Positions 25,159 to 33,993 of a DNA stretch of 64,000 nt are shown here, in pieces; position 1 is the first letter of the stretch; each line of letters opens with the position of its first letter. The notes below the pieces were generated by a model. That model made no database searches and was not told the origin of the DNA. It saw only the letters and a program-made list of their open reading frames with translations. This DNA comes from Roseiflexus sp. RS-1 (lineage in GTDB: Bacteria > Chloroflexota > Chloroflexia > Chloroflexales > Roseiflexaceae), in NCBI RefSeq assembly GCF_000016665.1, contig NC_009523.1, positions 5,331,501 to 5,395,500 of the forward strand, given 5' to 3'. A program made the translations under genes and the position numbers.

Positions 25159-27717
25159 TTATCTTACTATTAGCGGCAAAAATACCCGATAGCCTTTCTG
25201 GTAGGTTTCGCCACTGGTGTACGGCAGCCCGCTCAGAGCATTGCCCGCCAGGTCGGTGATCGTGGCGGCAGTCGGAATGTCCAGTCGCAGCGTGCCGTCG
25301 CCGGTTCCGGTGCTCACCGTGACGGTGTAGATAGCGCCCGACCCGCTCACCCCGGTGACGCTCGCGCCGCTGATGCCGGTGACCGTGAGGGCGAAGTCGG
25401 CGACGCCCACGCCGGTGACCGCTTCGGTGAAGGTCACGATAAAGTTCACGCTTGCCGCACTGGTCGGGTTCGGGTCGGCGCGAGTGATCGACGCGACGCC
25501 GGGCGCGGTCGTGTCGTAGGTGCGACTGAACGAAGCGGCAGTGTTGCCGTTGCCCGCTGCATCGACGGCGACGTTCGCGGCAATCGTGGCGGTGACCAGT
25601 CCGTTGGCGGCGGGGGTCAGGTCGAAGGTGTAGGATGCGCCGCCGCCCGCAAAGTTGCTCACCGAACCGTTGCTCACGGCGATGTCGCCTGCGGTGAAGC
25701 CGGTCACCGGCTCGCTGAAGGTGACCGTGACCGGAATGGGCGCGCTGTTGGTCGGATTGGGCGCGCTTGAGGTCATCGTGACACCGGGCGCGGTTTTGTC
25801 CACGGTGTAAACCTGGCCGCCGGTAAACGGCAGCCCGCTCAGGGCGTTGCCCGCCAGGTCGGTGATCGTGGCGGTGTTCGGAATGTCCAGCCGCAGCGTG
25901 CCGTCGCCGGTTCCGGTGCTCACCGTGACGGTGTAGACGGCGCCCGACCCGCTCACCCCGGTGACGCTCGCGCCGCTGACGCCGCCGGTAAGCGTGAGGG
26001 CGAAGTCGGCGACGCCCACGCCGGTGACCGCTTCGGTGAAGGTGACGACAAAGGTCACGCTCGCCGCATTAGTCGGGTTCGGGTCGGCGCGGGTGATAGA
26101 GACCACCGTGGGAGGAGTATTGTCATATTCATACGCACCCATATCCACCGTTCCGTTCTGAATGCGGGGCTTGCCCTCCAGGTCGGTCGTGACGCCCGTG
26201 GGAACGGCAGCGTTGTTTCCGGTATCGATGGAGGGTGAGCCAGATTGCAGGCGCAGGTTGTCGTCGAGGGTGCCCACGATGTTGTCGGGACCGTCGGCGT
26301 CCACAAAGAACGGATCGGCATTGATGTTGGTTGTGCCGGAGTAGCCGCCCTGAATGTTGCTGTAGGTGACGTCAGGAGTGCTGGAGCTATTGATGATACT
26401 GCCTCCGACGCTGTTCCAGATAATAACGTTGGTCAGAGTCGGGTTGCTGCCGTTAAAATTGGCCATCCCGCCGCCGGAGCTGGCAGTATTGCCGCTGAAG
26501 GTGACATTGATCAGGTTCGGGTTGCTGCCGTTAAAATTGGCCATCCCGCCGCCGCTGACTGTTACGGCATTGCCGCTGAAAATGACGTTCGTCAGGATCG
26601 GGCTGCTGTTCTCATTGAACATCCCGCCGCCAGCCTGTGCAGCATTGCCGCTGAAGATGACATTGGTCAGGGTGGGACTGCTATCAAAAAAGTTGTACAT
26701 CCCGCCGCCAGACTGCGCAGTATTACTGCTGAAGGTGACGTTGGTCAGGGTGGGACTACTGTTGTCGTAGTTGAACATCCCGCCGCCGCTGCTGCCCATC
26801 CCTGACGCAGTATTGCCGCTGAAGGTGACATTGGTCAGGACCGGGTTGCTGTTACTGTTAAACATCCCGCCGCCAGCCTGTGCAGCATTGCCGCTGAAAG
26901 TGACATTGGTCAGGGTGGGACTGCTATAAAAGTTGTACATGCCGCCGCCAGACTGCGCAGTATTACTGCTGAAGGTGACATTGGTCAGGGTCGGGTTGCT
27001 GCTGTTCTCGTTATACATCCCGCCACCGAGGTCAGCAGAATTACCGCTGAAGGTGACATTGGTCAGGGTCGGGTTGCTGCTGTTAAAATTGGCCATCCCG
27101 CCGCCGCTGTTGGCAGCATTGCCGCTGAAGATCAGATTGCGCAGCGTCGGGCTGCTGTTGTTGTTATACATCCCGCCGCCAGCGTCGTCGGGGGGGGAAG
27201 GACTGTTGGCATTCCCGGCAGTGATGGTGAAGCCGTCCAGTACAGCGGTGTTGTTCGTCCCGCCGCCGGTGACGACATGATAGGCGTTGACGCCTGCGAT
27301 ATTCGCCGTACTGGTCACCACGCCATTGGCGTCAGTGATGTCGTCCTGGTTGATATCGCCGCTGAGGACGGTGACGTTGGTCTGCCAGTCGCGCTGGGCG
27401 AGCGATGTCTCCGTTCCGGCGAAGCCGCCGTAGACCGCCACGCCGTTCTTCAGGGTGAAGGTGTCGGTCTGGCTCGAGCCGGGACGATGCACGCCTTGCC
27501 GGACCCATATCTGGTTGCCGCTTGTGGCGTTCGTCAACGCCGTTTGCAGGGTGCAGGCGTTCGCCCACGAGGAACAGTCAGCGCTGCCGGTCGCAGTCGG
27601 CGCGGCGTAGAGCACGCTGGAGGCGCTGACAGGTCGGGGCGCTGGCAGAACGGCGGTCATGATCAGGAAGACCCCAAGAACGAAGAGCGTGGCAGGCGAT
27701 TTGAGTGATGCGGACAT
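25159..27717 (-). CDS. secreted PMP-repeat beta-helix protein with Ig-like domains and LPLI tail
   Basis: The 852-residue protein starts with a signal peptide (LFVLGVFLIMTAVLPAPRPVSA). Residues from about 30 to 430 form a right-handed beta helix: after a DUF1565-like start (TGSADCSSWANACTLQTAL) there are ten copies of GGGM(Y/F/A)N...SxPTLTNVTFSGN, resembling the Chlamydia polymorphic membrane protein repeat. Three Ig-like domains follow with paired motifs SVTFVVTFTEAVTGVGVADFA, the first and third almost identical. The protein ends YQKGYRVFLPLIVR, a tail seen again on another protein in this window. It is predicted to be exported and to act at the cell surface, possibly in adhesion; no catalytic residues are visible. 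Confidence 0.85.
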   Translation of the reverse strand: MSASLKSPATLFVLGVFLIMTAVLPAPRPVSASSVLYAAPTATGSADCSSWANACTLQTALTNATSGNQIWVRQGVHRPGSSQTDTFTLKNGVAVYGGFAGTETSLAQRDWQTNVTVLSGDINQDDITDANGVVTSTANIAGVNAYHVVTGGGTNNTAVLDGFTITAGNANSPSPPDDAGGGMYNNNSSPTLRNLIFSGNAANSGGGMANFNSSNPTLTNVTFSGNSADLGGGMYNENSSNPTLTNVTFSSNTAQSGGGMYNFYSSPTLTNVTFSGNAAQAGGGMFNSNSNPVLTNVTFSGNTASGMGSSGGGMFNYDNSSPTLTNVTFSSNTAQSGGGMYNFFDSSPTLTNVIFSGNAAQAGGGMFNENSSPILTNVIFSGNAVTVSGGGMANFNGSNPNLINVTFSGNTASSGGGMANFNGSNPTLTNVIIWNSVGGSIINSSSTPDVTYSNIQGGYSGTTNINADPFFVDADGPDNIVGTLDDNLRLQSGSPSIDTGNNAAVPTGVTTDLEGKPRIQNGTVDMGAYEYDNTPPTVVSITRADPNPTNAASVTFVVTFTEAVTGVGVADFALTLTGGVSGASVTGVSGSGAVYTVTVSTGTGDGTLRLDIPNTATITDLAGNALSGLPFTGGQVYTVDKTAPGVTMTSSAPNPTNSAPIPVTVTFSEPVTGFTAGDIAVSNGSVSNFAGGGASYTFDLTPAANGLVTATIAANVAVDAAGNGNTAASFSRTYDTTAPGVASITRADPNPTSAASVNFIVTFTEAVTGVGVADFALTVTGISGASVTGVSGSGAIYTVTVSTGTGDGTLRLDIPTAATITDLAGNALSGLPYTSGETYQKGYRVFLPLIVR
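26430..27190 (-). repeat. ten tandem PMP-type repeats within the beta-helix gene
   Basis: Each unit encodes GGGM followed by an aromatic/Asn segment and LTNV(T/I)FSGN. DNA units such as GCCGCTGAAGGTGACATTGG recur nearly unchanged, so the block is prone to unequal recombination and copy-number change. Confidence 0.85.
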
Positions 27718-28056
27718 GCGCTTCCTCCTGAGTGTAGGTTGCTGACGTTCCGATTGCTGATGACAACGGCGTAGATGCGTCGAATGCCCCGAACCGGCAA
27801 GCCGTCAGTGTCGTCAGTGCCAACCTGATCCTTTCCGCCCTTCGAGCACGGCCGGATGCTTTTTGGTGACGACAGGCGTTCCTGCTCACTCCTTTCTCGT
27901 AACTGACCACTATCGTTTACTGCCTTTTAGCATATCATATCATTTTCGGTTATTTTTCGGTTAACTTGTCATAATAACGCTTGAATTTCTCATTTGTATA
28001 ACAGATTGTAGTGTTGCACTGCCAATGGCATGCAACGCTCTACCGCGTCGCTATGA
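27718..28056. other. gene-free upstream region of the beta-helix gene
   Basis: About 340 bases without a gene lie between the divergent beta-helix gene and the insertion sequence. The part next to the gene, on the minus strand, holds an AGGAGG ribosome site and a GC-rich leader with the duplicated octamer CACTGACG and the palindrome GCATCCGGCCGTGC. The distal part (27920-28020) is AT-rich and could carry a promoter, but I could not settle on boxes. Confidence 0.4.
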
Positions 28057-28081
28057 TATCAAATCTGGTATGATAGTATGC

Positions 28082-28585
28082 ATGGCACGCTACCCAAAGA
28101 TCACGCTGGCGCCGCACTTGAGCGCAGAAGAGCTGAAGGAGCGCTACCGCGCCTGCGACAACCCGAAAGAAGCTCGCCGTTGGCACGCGCTGTGGCTCTT
28201 CAGCGCGGGCAAGTCGATCGGCGAGGCGTCCGAGCTCGTCGGCTTCCATCGCAACTGGGTGCGGACCTTTCTTAAGCGCTACAACGAGCAGGGGCCGGAC
28301 GCAGTCGCTGACCAGCACCAGCTCCATCCTGGTGGTCGGGAACCCTATCTCACCCCGGAGCAGCAGCAGGAGCTGGAACAGGCGATTGCCAGGCCAGCCC
28401 CCGATGGCGGCCTCTGGACCGGCCCAAACGTGTCCGCCTGGATTGCCGAGCGCACTGGTCGCCGCATCTACCCGCAACTCGGCTGGGCCTACCTGCAGAA
28501 GCTGGGCTTCGTGCGGCGCGAGCCTCGCCCCCAACATCAGGACGTCGCTTCGGCAGCGGAGCAGGCAGCATGGAAAAAAAATTGA
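28082..28585 (+). CDS. IS630-family transposase, N-terminal part (orfA)
   Basis: This 167-residue frame encodes the DNA-binding half of the transposase: helix-turn-helix regions in LKERYRACDNPKEARRWHALWLFSAGKSIGEASELVG and FHRNWVRTFLKRYNEQG, then the linker with WIAERTGRRIYPQLGWAYLQKLG, all typical of IS630 proteins. It ends two codons after the A8 run. I use the ATG at MARYPKI; ATGs slightly upstream lie in the terminal inverted repeat. Production of the full transposase should need a -1 shift into the next frame. Confidence 0.88.
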   Translation: MARYPKITLAPHLSAEELKERYRACDNPKEARRWHALWLFSAGKSIGEASELVGFHRNWVRTFLKRYNEQGPDAVADQHQLHPGGREPYLTPEQQQELEQAIARPAPDGGLWTGPNVSAWIAERTGRRIYPQLGWAYLQKLGFVRREPRPQHQDVASAAEQAAWKKN

Positions 28586-29148
28586 GCGCGGCAGTGGCGG
28601 CGGTGCAAGCCGCGCAGCCGACGGCCACGGTTGAAGTCTGGCGCCAGGACGAAGGTCGCATTGGGCTCAAGCCGATGGTGCGGCGGGTGTGGGTCAAGCG
28701 GGGCAGCCGCCCTCGTGCCGTCAATCACCATCGCTACGAGTGGTGGTACGCCTACAGCTTTGTCCATCCGGTCAGCGGTCGTAATTGGCGGCTCATCCTG
28801 CCCACGGTTCGAACCGATGTGATGAGCCTAGCCCTGCGGGAGTTTGCACAGGCGCATGGCGTGGGCGCAGAGAAGCAGGTGGTGCTGGTGCTGGATGGCG
28901 CGGGATGGCATACCAGTGGCAAGCTGGACGTGCCGGAGGGGCTTCACCTCTTCCTGCTCCCTGCTCACACCCCGGAATTACAGCCGGCAGAGCGGCTCTG
29001 GCCGTTGCTGCACGAGTCCGTGGTCAATCGCCCGTTTGATGACCTGGCCACGTTGCAGACCGTACTCGTGGCGCGCTGCGCGCACCTGACAACTCAGCAG
29101 ACTACCGTCAAGGGTCTGACCAACTACCACTGGTGGCCCCAGCAGTGA
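28570..29148 (+). CDS. IS630-family transposase, catalytic part (orfB)
   Basis: The 192-residue frame carries the DDE catalytic domain: the first aspartate in WRQDEGRIG, the second in VVLVLDGAGWHTSG, and the glutamate in HTPELQPAERLWPLLH. All three are intact, so the element may still be active. The only ATG is inside the frameshift region, and the frame is likely to be translated as a -1 fusion with orfA, giving a product of about 355 residues, the normal family size. Confidence 0.88.
   Translation: MEKKLSAAVAAVQAAQPTATVEVWRQDEGRIGLKPMVRRVWVKRGSRPRAVNHHRYEWWYAYSFVHPVSGRNWRLILPTVRTDVMSLALREFAQAHGVGAEKQVVLVLDGAGWHTSGKLDVPEGLHLFLLPAHTPELQPAERLWPLLHESVVNRPFDDLATLQTVLVARCAHLTTQQTTVKGLTNYHWWPQQ
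28574..28581 (+). promoter_or_regulatory. A8 slippery run joining the two transposase frames
   Basis: Eight adenines follow TGG at the orfA/orfB overlap. Reading TGG AAA AAA and slipping back one base gives AAA TTG AGC in the orfB frame. Programmed frameshifting or transcript slippage on A-runs is a known feature of several IS630 members. Confidence 0.75.
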
Positions 29149-29174
29149 TGCACACTATCTTACCAGATTTGATA

Positions 29175-30055
29175 TGACAGGGCGGGAGCAGTGGGAGGGG
29201 AGGGCGCTTGTCGCAGTGCTCACAGAGGTTGATGTTGGACAGGGCTGAACACCCCATGGATGACCGCAATGAACGTCGCGCTTCGCACGCGGCGACCGAA
29301 ATGACGGTTGTTGAACAATTTCTCCGCTCTGGTCTGCACAGGCAGGCTTCGCCCCACCTGTCCGAAGGCTCGTGGTTGTTGGGCAATTCCAGCAGTTCTC
29401 GAAGAGGTTGAACCTGTCGGACAAGGTTGAACATTCCTCGCGTGGGCTGATGGTCTTTGAATAAATAATCCGGTATAGCCCGCGCAGGCGGGCTTCGCCC
29501 TGGCTAGCCGGGGGCTTTAGCCCGACGGCAAGGGGCGAATACTGGTTTATATTCTTAATTTCATTAGCTCCACAGCAAGAGGCGCGTACCGGATTATAGC
29601 AGTTCTCACAAAGGTTGAACCTGGCAGACGAGGGCGAACACTCCTCGGACGACTGCAATCACCATCGAGCGCCCTACGCAGCGACCGCCATGCATAGCGA
29701 TCGGTAAGAGAAGACACCCGACATCGTCCGTCGTCGGGCGGGACTCCGCGCGCGCGGGCTCAAGATGAACAGCCGGTACAGCGTCCGCGCGCGCTGCGGC
29801 GGGACCCCGCGCGTGCGGGCTAATGGTCTTTGAATAAATAATCCGGTAGAGCCCGCGCAGGCGGGCTTTGCCTTAGATAGCCGAGGGCTTCAGCCCCACG
29901 GCTAGTTCGGTATAGCGGATTAAATGCTCAATCTCCATAAGCCCTCCCTGAGCGCATGGAAGCCCCTGCGGGGCTGGCGTTTCGGTTATCCTTGCCATAT
30001 GCCGGAGAGACCTGGGTTGATCCAGCCCGTAGGGCTTGCCCGACATCCGAGACTT
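29175..30055. repeat. gene-free stretch made of two families of short repeats
   Basis: I find no gene in these 880 bases. Family 1, about 60 bases and beginning GCAGT(T/G)CTC...AGGTTGA, occurs at 29213, 29392 and 29599. Family 2, about 90 bases and beginning TGGTCTTTGAATAAATAATC, occurs at 29440-29528 and 29811-29902; it contains hairpins of the AGCCCGCGCAGGCGGGCT type. Several GC-rich palindromes (GCGCGCGCG...) fill the rest. The block follows the insertion sequence directly and looks like a repeat landing zone. Confidence 0.75.
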
Positions 30056-30736
30056 TCACGACAACGAAACCAACCCCAACTCCAGCGCGCGCACCGCTGC
30101 CTGCGTGCGATCCGAAACGCCCAGTTTGGCGATGATGTGCTCCACGTGAACTTTAACCGTCCCCGGACTGATGATCAGTTCACGCGCAATCTCGCGGTTG
30201 GTTTTGCCCTGCATCAACAACTTGAGCACCTGCTGCTCACGCGCCGTCAGCGGCTCGACCGGCGGCTCATCATCGGGTGTGGCGCTTGCCAGACGCCGCA
30301 GCGTCTGCATAACCAGATCGGGGTTCAGGAACGCGTCGCCGCGCAGCACCTGCCGCACTGCGCCGATGATCTCGCGCCGACTCGCGTCCTTCAGCAGGTA
30401 CCCGGCGACGCCAGCGCGCAGCGCGTCCATTAACGCATCGGGTTTTGCCTGCACCGTCACCATAATCACCCGAATGGCGGGGCACAATGCCTTGATCCGC
30501 CGCGTCGCCTCGATCCCGTCCATCCCAGGCATCTGCAGATCCATCATCACCAGGTCTACCGGATGGCGCGACACAAAATCAAGTGCGGCGGCGCCGTCGC
30601 CCGCCTCACCGATAACTTCGATGCCCGGTTCGCGCATCAGCACTGCCGCAATCCCGGCGCGCGCCAGTTCGTGATCGTCTACTATCAGCACGCGCACAGG
30701 CGAAGACGTGACTGGAGCAATCGGGTTGATCGTCAC
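30056..30736 (-). CDS. NarL/LuxR-family response regulator
   Basis: This 226-residue regulator has the acid pair DD at 20-21 (LIVDDHELARAG), the phospho-acceptor D66 in LVMMDLQMPGMDG, a conserved lysine in GYLLKDASRRE, and a C-terminal LuxR helix-turn-helix (LTAREQQVLKLLMQGKTNREIARE). It is the full, active-looking partner of the kinase gene, whose stop codon overlaps its start by four bases. Regulated genes are unknown; the nearest candidates are the secreted-protein genes on both sides. Confidence 0.94.
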   Translation of the reverse strand: MTINPIAPVTSSPVRVLIVDDHELARAGIAAVLMREPGIEVIGEAGDGAAALDFVSRHPVDLVMMDLQMPGMDGIEATRRIKALCPAIRVIMVTVQAKPDALMDALRAGVAGYLLKDASRREIIGAVRQVLRGDAFLNPDLVMQTLRRLASATPDDEPPVEPLTAREQQVLKLLMQGKTNREIARELIISPGTVKVHVEHIIAKLGVSDRTQAAVRALELGLVSLS

Positions 30737-31662
30737 GACGCTCCTCCTCTATCTCTGCTGTTCTGGCAGCGCGCCATGTTCGGGGTGGGCGCTCCGGCGC
30801 TGATCCTGTCGATTGGCGTGCGCGACTTGCCGTTTTCCCGCAGCGCGATTTTCAGAGATGTCGCGTCACCCGAATCCGGCAGTTGAACGTCCAGCGGTAT
30901 CGTTATGACAATCGTTGTGCCGGCGCCGGGACGACTCTGGATATTGATCGTGCCTCCCAGCAGCGCCACGCGCTCCCGCATCCCTGCCAGACCGAAGCGC
31001 GCCGCCGGAGTCTGCTGCGGGTCGAAACCACACCCATTGTCGGCGATCATGAGGCGCACCTGTGCGCCGTCGCGCTCCAGGGTGAGCCGCACGCGACAAC
31101 GTCCCGCGTGGCGGCGCACGTTCTGCAACGCCTCCTGCGTCATCCGAAAGAGCGCCAGTTCGATATCCGTCGGCACGAAACCGATGTCGGACATGTGCAG
31201 CGTCACCTGCCACCCGTCACGGCTCAACGCCGTCGCTTCGCCACGGATAGCCTCTGCCAGGCAGCGCCCATCGAGCGGCGCTGGCGGCGATCCGGTAATG
31301 ACCCGACGAACCTCATCGGCGGCGCGGCGGGTCAACTCAATGGCGCGCGCGAACGCTTCGCGCGACTCCGGCGAACGCGGACGGTAGATGTCGCTCAGGG
31401 ATTGGAGATGCAGGTATGCAGCAGTAATGTGCTGCGCCACACCATCGTGCAGTTCACGGGCGATCTGGCGCTGCCCGGCGCGCCGCGCCTCAGCAAGCAT
31501 GCTGCGCAGGAGACGAATCTCTTCCTCACGCTCGGCGAGCAGTGCCAACAACCGCTCACGTTCCAGACGCTGCTGTTCGGGAGAAAGGCGCGTCGCCGAC
31601 GGACGCACGCGATCAAGGGGAAGCGAAATAGGCTGTGAGTGTTCCAGGATGAAGTGTGTCAT
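30733..31662 (-). CDS. soluble NarL-type sensor histidine kinase
   Basis: The 309-residue kinase has no membrane helix. A coiled coil (about 28-60) leads into the HisKA_3 helix with H72 in QIARELHDGVAQH, followed by the ATPase domain with N box LQNVRRHAGR and G boxes DNGCGFDP and RFGLAGMRERV. The last 50 residues are polar and unlike the family core. Lacking a sensor domain, it is likely to read a cytosolic signal or be switched by a partner protein. ATGA overlap with the regulator gene indicates a tightly coupled pair. Confidence 0.92.
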   Translation of the reverse strand: MTHFILEHSQPISLPLDRVRPSATRLSPEQQRLERERLLALLAEREEEIRLLRSMLAEARRAGQRQIARELHDGVAQHITAAYLHLQSLSDIYRPRSPESREAFARAIELTRRAADEVRRVITGSPPAPLDGRCLAEAIRGEATALSRDGWQVTLHMSDIGFVPTDIELALFRMTQEALQNVRRHAGRCRVRLTLERDGAQVRLMIADNGCGFDPQQTPAARFGLAGMRERVALLGGTINIQSRPGAGTTIVITIPLDVQLPDSGDATSLKIALRENGKSRTPIDRISAGAPTPNMARCQNSRDRGGAS

Positions 31663-31920
31663 AGTTGTGCTGCATTGTCGTGCTCGAATAAACTACGCTT
31701 CTATCATAATGCCACGATGCAGCACCGATGATTGCGAAATGGTTGCTAAAAGTCGTCAAAAACTGATTGTTTATGAGGGTATATAGTAAGTTTTGCGTTT
31801 ACTATGCATATTCGTAGAACTGTCATCAAGTTGCAAGAATAATAGGGTCGCAACAGAATATCGCTATTAACCCGGATGTTTTATGCTGTAAGAGTCCATA
31901 TCTTTCCTATTTCTTGCATT
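31663..31920. other. AT-rich intergenic region upstream of the soluble kinase
   Basis: These 258 bases are clearly AT-richer than their surroundings and separate two minus-strand genes. They should contain the kinase promoter and the end of the secreted-protein transcript. No hairpin with a T tract and no confident promoter boxes could be picked. Confidence 0.4.
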
Positions 31921-33993
31921 TCAGCGCACGACGAGCGGCAGTAACAATTGATACACAATGGTACGTTCGATGGTTACCGTGTCATCGGCGAGATCGTACA
32001 GATTGGCATCGCCCTGCACGATTTCGACCGACATAGTGATTGTTGCAACGCCAGGATTGGGTTGCACCTTCACGGCGAACTGTGCCTCGCCTGAGTCGCC
32101 GGGCGCAAGCGGACGAGCCACGCTCAAGGCGCACAGAGCGCCAGCCGGCGCGCCGTCGGCGCACGTCCAGCCGGGTGCGCTTCCTGTTGAAGAAAACGTT
32201 GTTCCCTGGGGCGCAACGATGCGCAGCGTCGCTCCGGGTGCAGTGATCTGACCGTTGTTCGTGTAACGCAGCCGATACGCGAATGACGTACCGGCTATCG
32301 CCTGCGGCGCCGCTTCGACGGTCACACGCAACCGCGGTGCACCCGTGTTGGTCAGGTTGAACACTGCTGGCGTCGCCGCACCGGCGACGGCAGCCGTCAC
32401 CTGATAACCGCCCGCCACATCATTGGCAACTGCCGTCACGCTGGCTTTTCCTTCGGCGTTGGTCGTCGCGGTCGTCCCAGCGGGAAACGTCGCACCTGCT
32501 CCAGATGAGGGTGCGCTGAACGTCACGGTTGCACCTGGCGCCGGATTGCCGTAGATATCGGTAATGGTCACTTCCAGCGGCGCGGAAAAGGCGGTGTTCA
32601 CCGGGGCGCTTTGGGTCGCGCCGCCGGTCGCCGCAATCATATTCGGCGCGCCTGCCAGATTGGTCAGTGTAAAGACGGCTGGCGTCGTGGTGGCGGGGGA
32701 GGTCGTTGCTGTCACCTGATACGTTCCGGCGACCGTATTGGCTGCCACAACCACGCTGGCGCGTCCATTCGCATCGGTCAGGGCAGTGTTGCCGCCGGGA
32801 AACAGTGCGCTTGCACCCGAAACCGGCGCGCTGAAGGTGACGAGCACTCCTTCGACCGGGCTGCCATTCTCGCCAACGACAACGACCTCCAGCGGCGCGG
32901 CGAAGGCGCTGCCGACAGTTGCCTGTTGTCGATTGCCACTGCCAGGATCGATGCGCGGCAGATCGACGCGCGTCAGCGTCACGCTGGTGGTTATGCCGCC
33001 GGTCGTGACATAGCGGAGCAGGAATTGAAGCCCGTCCACTGTCAATACGCTGCCGTCCGGCAGGTTGGCGAATGTCCCCAGGATGGCGCCAGTTCCGCCA
33101 ATGCGCTCAATCAGCGTAAACATGTCGCCTGGGGCGGGCGTATACCCTGCACCAAGACGCACGATCAATGTAGCGTTGTTGAGCTGCACGTGACGATTGG
33201 GAATAGGCGAGACGCCGTCCTGGTCGAATCGCAGCGTATCATAACCATTGCTGACTGCGCCCTGAACAGGTCCATTGAGATCGAATTCCATCGTCACATT
33301 CGACTGGAGGACCAACCCGCCGATGGTAAGGAGCGCGCCTGTGCCGCTGCTAACGCTGCCGAACGTTTCACCGATCCCCAGTGTGCCTCCTGCGGCGCTG
33401 GCGTTGTACACAATCTCCGCCGATCTCCCTGTGCCGTAGACATCGAACCGACCGGCGCCCGCCTCACTGCGGATGAATCCGCCGGGGTTGTTGTTGCCGC
33501 TCAGGTAAAGGACAAGCGATCCGGGTCCGATCAGACGCAGCGAGCGACCAAAGGCATTGTCGATAGTTCGGGCGAGGGTGAGGCGCGTACCGACGGTTGG
33601 AGTGATAATGAGGTTGTTGGGAATCAGCACCGGCGCGGCAATGGTATGCGTGCCACTGGCGACATTGATCTGGCGCGTGGTCAGAGTGCGCCCGACTGCG
33701 CTGACGACGGCATACGGCTGCGCGCTGTCGAACGTTATCTGGCGGGTTGCAATGTTGGTATTCCGAATGGTGACGGTTGCCGGACCGGTGTTGACAGCGC
33801 CAAAGGTTGCGTCGTCGTTCGTATTGTTGGGAAAAGGACCTGGATTCCAGTTCGAATTGACATCCCAGTCACCATCGCCGGATAGAAACCAGGCGCCGCT
33901 TGCAGCATAGACTGGTCGGATGGCGCTCATTGCAAGCATCCCGATGAGCATCAGCGCCATCAATGCACGCCAGGGCGCAATAATGTTGTGCAT
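31921..33993 (-). CDS. secreted protein with Ig-like (Big-1 type) domains and LPLV tail
   Basis: The 690-residue protein has a signal peptide (ALMALMLIGMLAMSAIRPVYA). The N-terminal third (SGDGDWDVNSNWNPGPFP, then strands such as VLIPNNLIITPTVGTRLTLA) resembles the autotransporter-associated beta-strand repeats found in large adhesins. Two Big-1 type Ig domains follow, each with VTFSAP and LTDANGRASV or TTNAEGKASV, then a DUF11-like domain (YRLRYTNNGQITAPGATLRI). It ends IVYQLLLPLVVR. It is probably a cell-surface or sheath component. I start at the ATG behind GAAGGAAGG; the frame is open for eight codons before it. Confidence 0.85.
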   Translation of the reverse strand: MHNIIAPWRALMALMLIGMLAMSAIRPVYAASGAWFLSGDGDWDVNSNWNPGPFPNNTNDDATFGAVNTGPATVTIRNTNIATRQITFDSAQPYAVVSAVGRTLTTRQINVASGTHTIAAPVLIPNNLIITPTVGTRLTLARTIDNAFGRSLRLIGPGSLVLYLSGNNNPGGFIRSEAGAGRFDVYGTGRSAEIVYNASAAGGTLGIGETFGSVSSGTGALLTIGGLVLQSNVTMEFDLNGPVQGAVSNGYDTLRFDQDGVSPIPNRHVQLNNATLIVRLGAGYTPAPGDMFTLIERIGGTGAILGTFANLPDGSVLTVDGLQFLLRYVTTGGITTSVTLTRVDLPRIDPGSGNRQQATVGSAFAAPLEVVVVGENGSPVEGVLVTFSAPVSGASALFPGGNTALTDANGRASVVVAANTVAGTYQVTATTSPATTTPAVFTLTNLAGAPNMIAATGGATQSAPVNTAFSAPLEVTITDIYGNPAPGATVTFSAPSSGAGATFPAGTTATTNAEGKASVTAVANDVAGGYQVTAAVAGAATPAVFNLTNTGAPRLRVTVEAAPQAIAGTSFAYRLRYTNNGQITAPGATLRIVAPQGTTFSSTGSAPGWTCADGAPAGALCALSVARPLAPGDSGEAQFAVKVQPNPGVATITMSVEIVQGDANLYDLADDTVTIERTIVYQLLLPLVVR

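Larger units (their letters stand above)
28057..29174 (+). mobile_element. IS630-family insertion sequence, apparently intact
   Basis: The element is about 1.1 kb and flanked by TA dinucleotides, the usual target duplication of the IS630/Tc1 group. Its ends are imperfect inverted repeats: TATCAAATCTGGTATGATAG on the left against TATCAAATCTGGTAAGATAG on the right (minus strand), 25 of 28 bases matching over the full ends. It carries two overlapping reading frames joined by an A8 run, which together encode a DDE transposase. It sits in the gap between two surface-protein and signalling regions and interrupts no visible gene. Confidence 0.9.

Noticed and set aside
27781-27900. Possible c-di-GMP (GEMM) riboswitch in the beta-helix leader
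   Set aside because: The AAAGC-TCCGGCC-like piece is present, but the upstream GGCAAACC element and the receptor hairpin cannot be found.
28082-29148. IS630 transposase as a frameshifted pseudogene
   Set aside because: The A8 run has the right geometry for programmed slippage, and ends and catalytic residues are intact, so a functional two-frame element is more likely.
32611-33885. A 424-codon plus-strand frame opposite the Ig-domain secreted protein
   Set aside because: Antisense shadow of a GC-rich coding region; no ribosome site or recognisable motifs.
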